From Sphagnum magellanicum (taxonomy: Eukaryota; Streptophyta; Sphagnopsida; Sphagnales; Sphagnaceae), in contig CM038919.1 of the NCBI GenBank assembly GCA_021904315.1, forward strand, positions 5,952,001-6,016,000: a DNA stretch of 64,000 bases, written 5' to 3'. Below are positions 60,258 through 64,000 of the stretch, one piece after another. A model generated the notes under the pieces. It did no database searches. It saw nothing but the letters and a program-made list of their open reading frames with translations, and had not been told where the DNA came from. The first letter of the stretch is position 1. Every line of letters starts with the position of its first letter. The position numbers and the translations under genes were made by a program.

Positions 60258-62759
60258 CTGGCACCTACAAGAGTAATTTTTGAAATGCTGCTTCTTGATC
60301 ATTTCTATTGTCATTGTGTGTGTATTGAACATTAACAGTTTTTTCACAAAAACCCCTCAAACATAAGTAGACTCATAGTGTAAATCTTTTCTGGATCATG
60401 TCTGCTGCATGATAATCTTCAAAGGATCTTCACATCTAAACCAAGCGAGATCATATATTCTGGTGAGTTTACAAGCTACACAATAATGAGAGGAGGTGGT
60501 CTTTGCTGAATCCTTGATGAATAAAACTTGTGTATTGTGTGCTTGACAAACAATTTGGTGCCCATCTAAATTGGGTATCCAATTTGTAACAAGCAAAACA
60601 TGGATTCAAATTAGTCATTCTTGCAAGTTATGAAGTGAAAAGCATTGAACTTGTTAGAATCCACATATTACTTATAAGTTTTATGAAATGGGAACAACAC
60701 ATAGAAAAGGTAGGATGACTTCACAACTTTCTACATCAAGCTAATAAGAAATTGTCAAATCTACTTTACTCTCATCTCGCTCTAGGTTTTGATAATTTTG
60801 CACTCTCTTCTACACATGATGCAATTTTCAGATCAAAGTTATCATTACCATTTCTGCCAAATTAGCAAACAGACTACAGGAAAAAAAATTCCACCTGAAT
60901 CCAAATAAGTCACAGTGAATTGAATAGCAGATTGTAATCCTCCAACAAAGTTAGAAAGAAAGTCCAGAGTGAGTTCAAAAAAAGGAATGACTCATGAAAA
61001 ACGCATGGGTAGCAAAGATTCTTTGGGAGGGGGGCGGGGAGAGCTTTGTGTAAGGACAGAGGAAAAAATCATGAACATGTCGCAATAAGTATGAGGCTGT
61101 TGGCACTAACAACCATATATCCTACTCCAAGTTGTTTGGCTAAATTTATCCTCTTGTTTGGAATTAGAGGTAGTGGGTGGGGTTTAGGTTAGCTTTCATT
61201 GTCAAGAATTTTGATGTTAGAGTTAATGTGGTAGGTTCAAGTTAAAGTGTAGTTTTCAAGGAAATTTGGAATTAGAGTTAGGTGTTGGGTCCAGATTAAA
61301 ACATAACTTTCAAGGGAATAACGTGGGTGGGCAAAAGCATGCTAAAGTATATCAAAAAAGTAGTCTTCAAATGTAAAAAACAAGAATTTGTGACAAATAG
61401 ATTAGAAACTAGGTGATGCTTTATGAGATTGTCCTTTTGAATTACATGAGGGCATCAAATGTGATATGTTAAAGTTTTTAAAAGTTTCAAAAGTTGTATC
61501 AACTTTTTTTAAAACCTAGTTTCAATCTACTTCACAAAATTTGCCAATTGGTCACATTGTGAAAAAGTAAATTGAAAGTAGGTCAAAAAAGAATTAATTT
61601 GAAATTTTCACTCATTTGTTGCACTTTGAAAGGGTTTGGGGCATGATTTAATGAATTCAACACGTGCAATGCACTTTAATATCATATTAAAAACTACGTT
61701 TTGGATGTCAAATCTGAGTTTTTAAAAAAATTACTTTTGAAGGGCTTCACATTGTCATAATCCAAAAATTCAAATTCCAAAAAATGTGTATCAAGGTGCA
61801 TAATGACTCAAACATTAGTAACACATCATTTGAATTGTTTGATTTTAAAAATGTGCAATATCAGCCAAAATAATAAACTTACAATAAATTAATTAATTAA
61901 TGAAAATAATAACATACATTGATAATAACCATATATGGTTTATTTAATGTGATAAGTACCTCCCAAAATTTATGGCATGACTAAAATGCTTAAAATGCAA
62001 AAGATTCCAAATTTAATTTTACTTATTAGTAAGGATGACCAATTGGCATACTTTACCATGCTTACACCCGAATCTAAGATAAAACGCAATTTTCAAAAAA
62101 TTCAAAGTTAAAGGTAGATGATGGGTATAACTTAAATTTAATTTTTATGTAAGTTTGTTATTGTTGCAACTTAACATTTAAGATGAGGTTTTGTTTTCAA
62201 GTTAATTCTGGAAGTTACAAGTGTCGAAAAGATTTATACTATGAATATACTTTGGTAGATTATTACAACTTGTTGTCATATTGTGGGCATGATCTTACCC
62301 CTCCTACAAGAAATATTTTTATCTAGCTTTCTAAGACCCATTAAGCATAACAAAGGTTCTAAAGTTGCATTTGCAAAATTGAAAAAATATATTTGGAATT
62401 TTGGCTAGTGTAAAATGGGGACCTATCCCTAGCATATCACCTTTGATTAACCTTTTACCTATCATGCATATAGGTTAAACCAATGACTTTGTGAAAGATT
62501 TCAACATAAGTAAATTACAAATTGGTAACTAATTATATACAAAAGATTAAGATCAATGTTTTCTGATGATCATGGGTGGTGCACCATCTCGTTGTTCTAA
62601 GTGCATAAATCTAGCTAATTACTATGAAGATTTATTAATACAGTGATTGAAATCTAATGCGTAACTATGACACAAAATGGCAACATTAAAAAGTTCCTAT
62701 GTTAAACTAACAAAGTAAGATAAATCCAATCATATGTGAATCAAAAAAATGAAATTCCC
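60258..62759. other. upstream flank of the laccase gene and AT-rich DNA
   Basis: No gene is supported. The first several hundred bases would contain the laccase promoter, but I could not place a TATA box with confidence. A poly-G run lies near 61027-61040. The remainder is AT-rich with short broken frames. Confidence 0.5.
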
Positions 62760-63790
62760 AACAAGTTGTTGCTAAAACATTGGGTCGACCTCTTTGACTT
62801 CATGTTAGTATGGAGCCATAATCATTCATTCATTGGTGTGGATGTTGGATAACAATCCAATCATTCCAACATGTTGCATGCATAACGTTGCTAATGGAAA
62901 ATACTACCATCTAGCAAGTACTAAAACACAAGGCCAATGTAAAGTGATGTGATGCCTAACCTAGTCATCTCAAAAACCTACATAAGTTGGTATTCTAGTT
63001 CATGAAAGTTTGTGATGTCACCACTAATAAGCAACATATCATCCACATACAGTATCAAAACCACATATTGATTATTCCAAATGGAATAATACAAATTGTG
63101 GTTTGATTTACTCCTTGTGAGTCCTTGGTTGTGAAAAAATTCATCAATTTTAGTGTACCAAACCTTCCCTGCTTGCTTCAAACCATACAATGTTTTCAGC
63201 AACAAGCAAACTTTGTGTTTTTGACCCTTTTCCACAAACCCTTGTGGCTAGTTCATGAACATCTCTTCTAGTAATTCACCATTTCAAAATGCAACTTAAA
63301 TGCCATGTGATTGATGGTCTATGTAGTGTTGAACTGTTAACACCACAATTGAATGAATTGTTGCCCATTTGATAATAGGTGTGAACATCTCTTGGTAGTC
63401 AATTACAAATCATTGCTCAAAGTCACGTGCCACTAGCCATGCCTTCAACTTTTTGATTTGACTATCAATTGTGAACTTAACCTTATAGACCCATTTGTTT
63501 TAAATGGGGACTTTGCCAACAAGTAAATCCATTAACCTCCATGTTTTATTCCTCTAAATGGAATTTATTTCTTGACACATTACTTCCTTCCATCCATCAT
63601 ATGTTATAGCTTCTATGTAAGAAATTGGTTCCAATTTCGCAACATAAATGTAATCAAGTGTTTTATGTAGAGGTCCTCGAATGCACGTTGAAGGTCTCTT
63701 TCTTGTAGGTTGATTTTCAAGCTTGTTTGCCTCCACCATGGAAAAAAATTCTTTTCCTACCATTAGGAAAAAAACACATTCAATCACTTA
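62760..63790 (-). mobile_element. decayed Ty1/copia retrotransposon, reverse-transcriptase region
   Basis: Read on the minus strand from 63790, fragments follow copia order. At about 63640-63560 there is PISYIEAITYDGWKEVMCQEI. At about 63500-63450 there is NKWVYKVKF, followed by a region with GFVEKGQKHKVC. From 63210 comes LLLKTLYGLKQAGKVWY with the active-site block LILYVDDMLLISGD near 63055-63020. Beyond an in-frame stop at about 62978 there is VFEMTRLG, and then PTSTPM near 62845. Stops (for example TAG in place of Gln before PQGF) and frameshifts make it inactive. Integrase, gag and long terminal repeats were not found within the window, so this is a fragment. Confidence 0.92.
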
Positions 63791-64000
63791 AAACAAAAAC
63801 AAGATCATGGAGCTAGCTACAAATATAATACACACAAAATGTGCGTCTAATCACTATATGTCATTAAAGATGCACAACAAAAAAATTCAGCTCAACACAA
63901 CGCACCTTTACACCATAAGCACAATGATTATCTATTGAAGACACAAACTTGTTCACTTAGACACTTGTATATAATGCATTCTCAAAATCAAACATAGATA
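63791..64000. other. AT-rich end of window, nothing seen
   Basis: No motif or frame that can be supported; it may be the upstream part of the copia relic in degraded form. Confidence 0.4.

Overview
This window is nuclear DNA from a land plant. It is AT-rich and gene-poor, its genes have many short exons with GT..AG introns, and four recognisable coding loci sit among decayed transposons and minisatellites. Plant origin rests on a plant-type secreted laccase, a thaumatin/PR5-like protein, a plant SPX-domain protein, TTTAGGG telomere-type motifs and plant-style hAT and Ty1/copia relics. The laccase carboxyl end and the hAT families suggest a non-seed plant (bryophyte or lycophyte), but that is a weak inference.

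Layout. 1-9000: a possible terminal exon at the very edge, AT-rich relic DNA, and a decayed hAT transposase (about 6600-8880). 9298-9978: a fold-back element whose right arm is amplified as four 87-bp repeats. 10250-13205 and 24655-28770: two arms of a large diverged inverted duplication. The right arm carries a complete 3-exon thaumatin-like gene (25499-27539, 221 aa). The left arm lacks its exons but keeps its flanks and a piece of its intron. Between the arms lie two oppositely oriented hAT relics (16690-19930 plus; 21470-22643 minus). 28780-36000: dispersed repeats and very AT-rich DNA with a decayed minus-strand coding remnant. 36100-36850: a probable SPX-domain pseudogene. 39787-41560 (minus): an intact 3-exon SPX-domain gene (426 aa) with a long acidic insertion. 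42000-48800: repeats. 48859-50980: another hAT relic. 52189-53542: a candidate 3-exon gene for a small unrecognised protein, with a telomere-like tandem repeat in its first intron. 55183-60257 (minus): a complete 8-exon laccase (615 aa) with all copper ligands. 62760-63790 (minus): a decayed Ty1/copia reverse transcriptase.

The genes do not form a pathway. The SPX protein would act in inositol-pyrophosphate-dependent phosphate sensing. The laccase would be a secreted phenol oxidase and the thaumatin-like protein a secreted defence or wall-associated protein. I see no prokaryotic-type system, CRISPR array or credible tRNA/rRNA gene. The most notable points are the rearranged inverted duplication around the thaumatin-like gene, the laccase GC-AG intron created or tolerated next to a 163-bp tandem duplication of the exon end, the insertion splitting the SPX domain, and the small orphan gene with a telomere-like intron repeat. 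Exon borders were placed by hand from reading frame, splice signals and family conservation; no alignment program was run.
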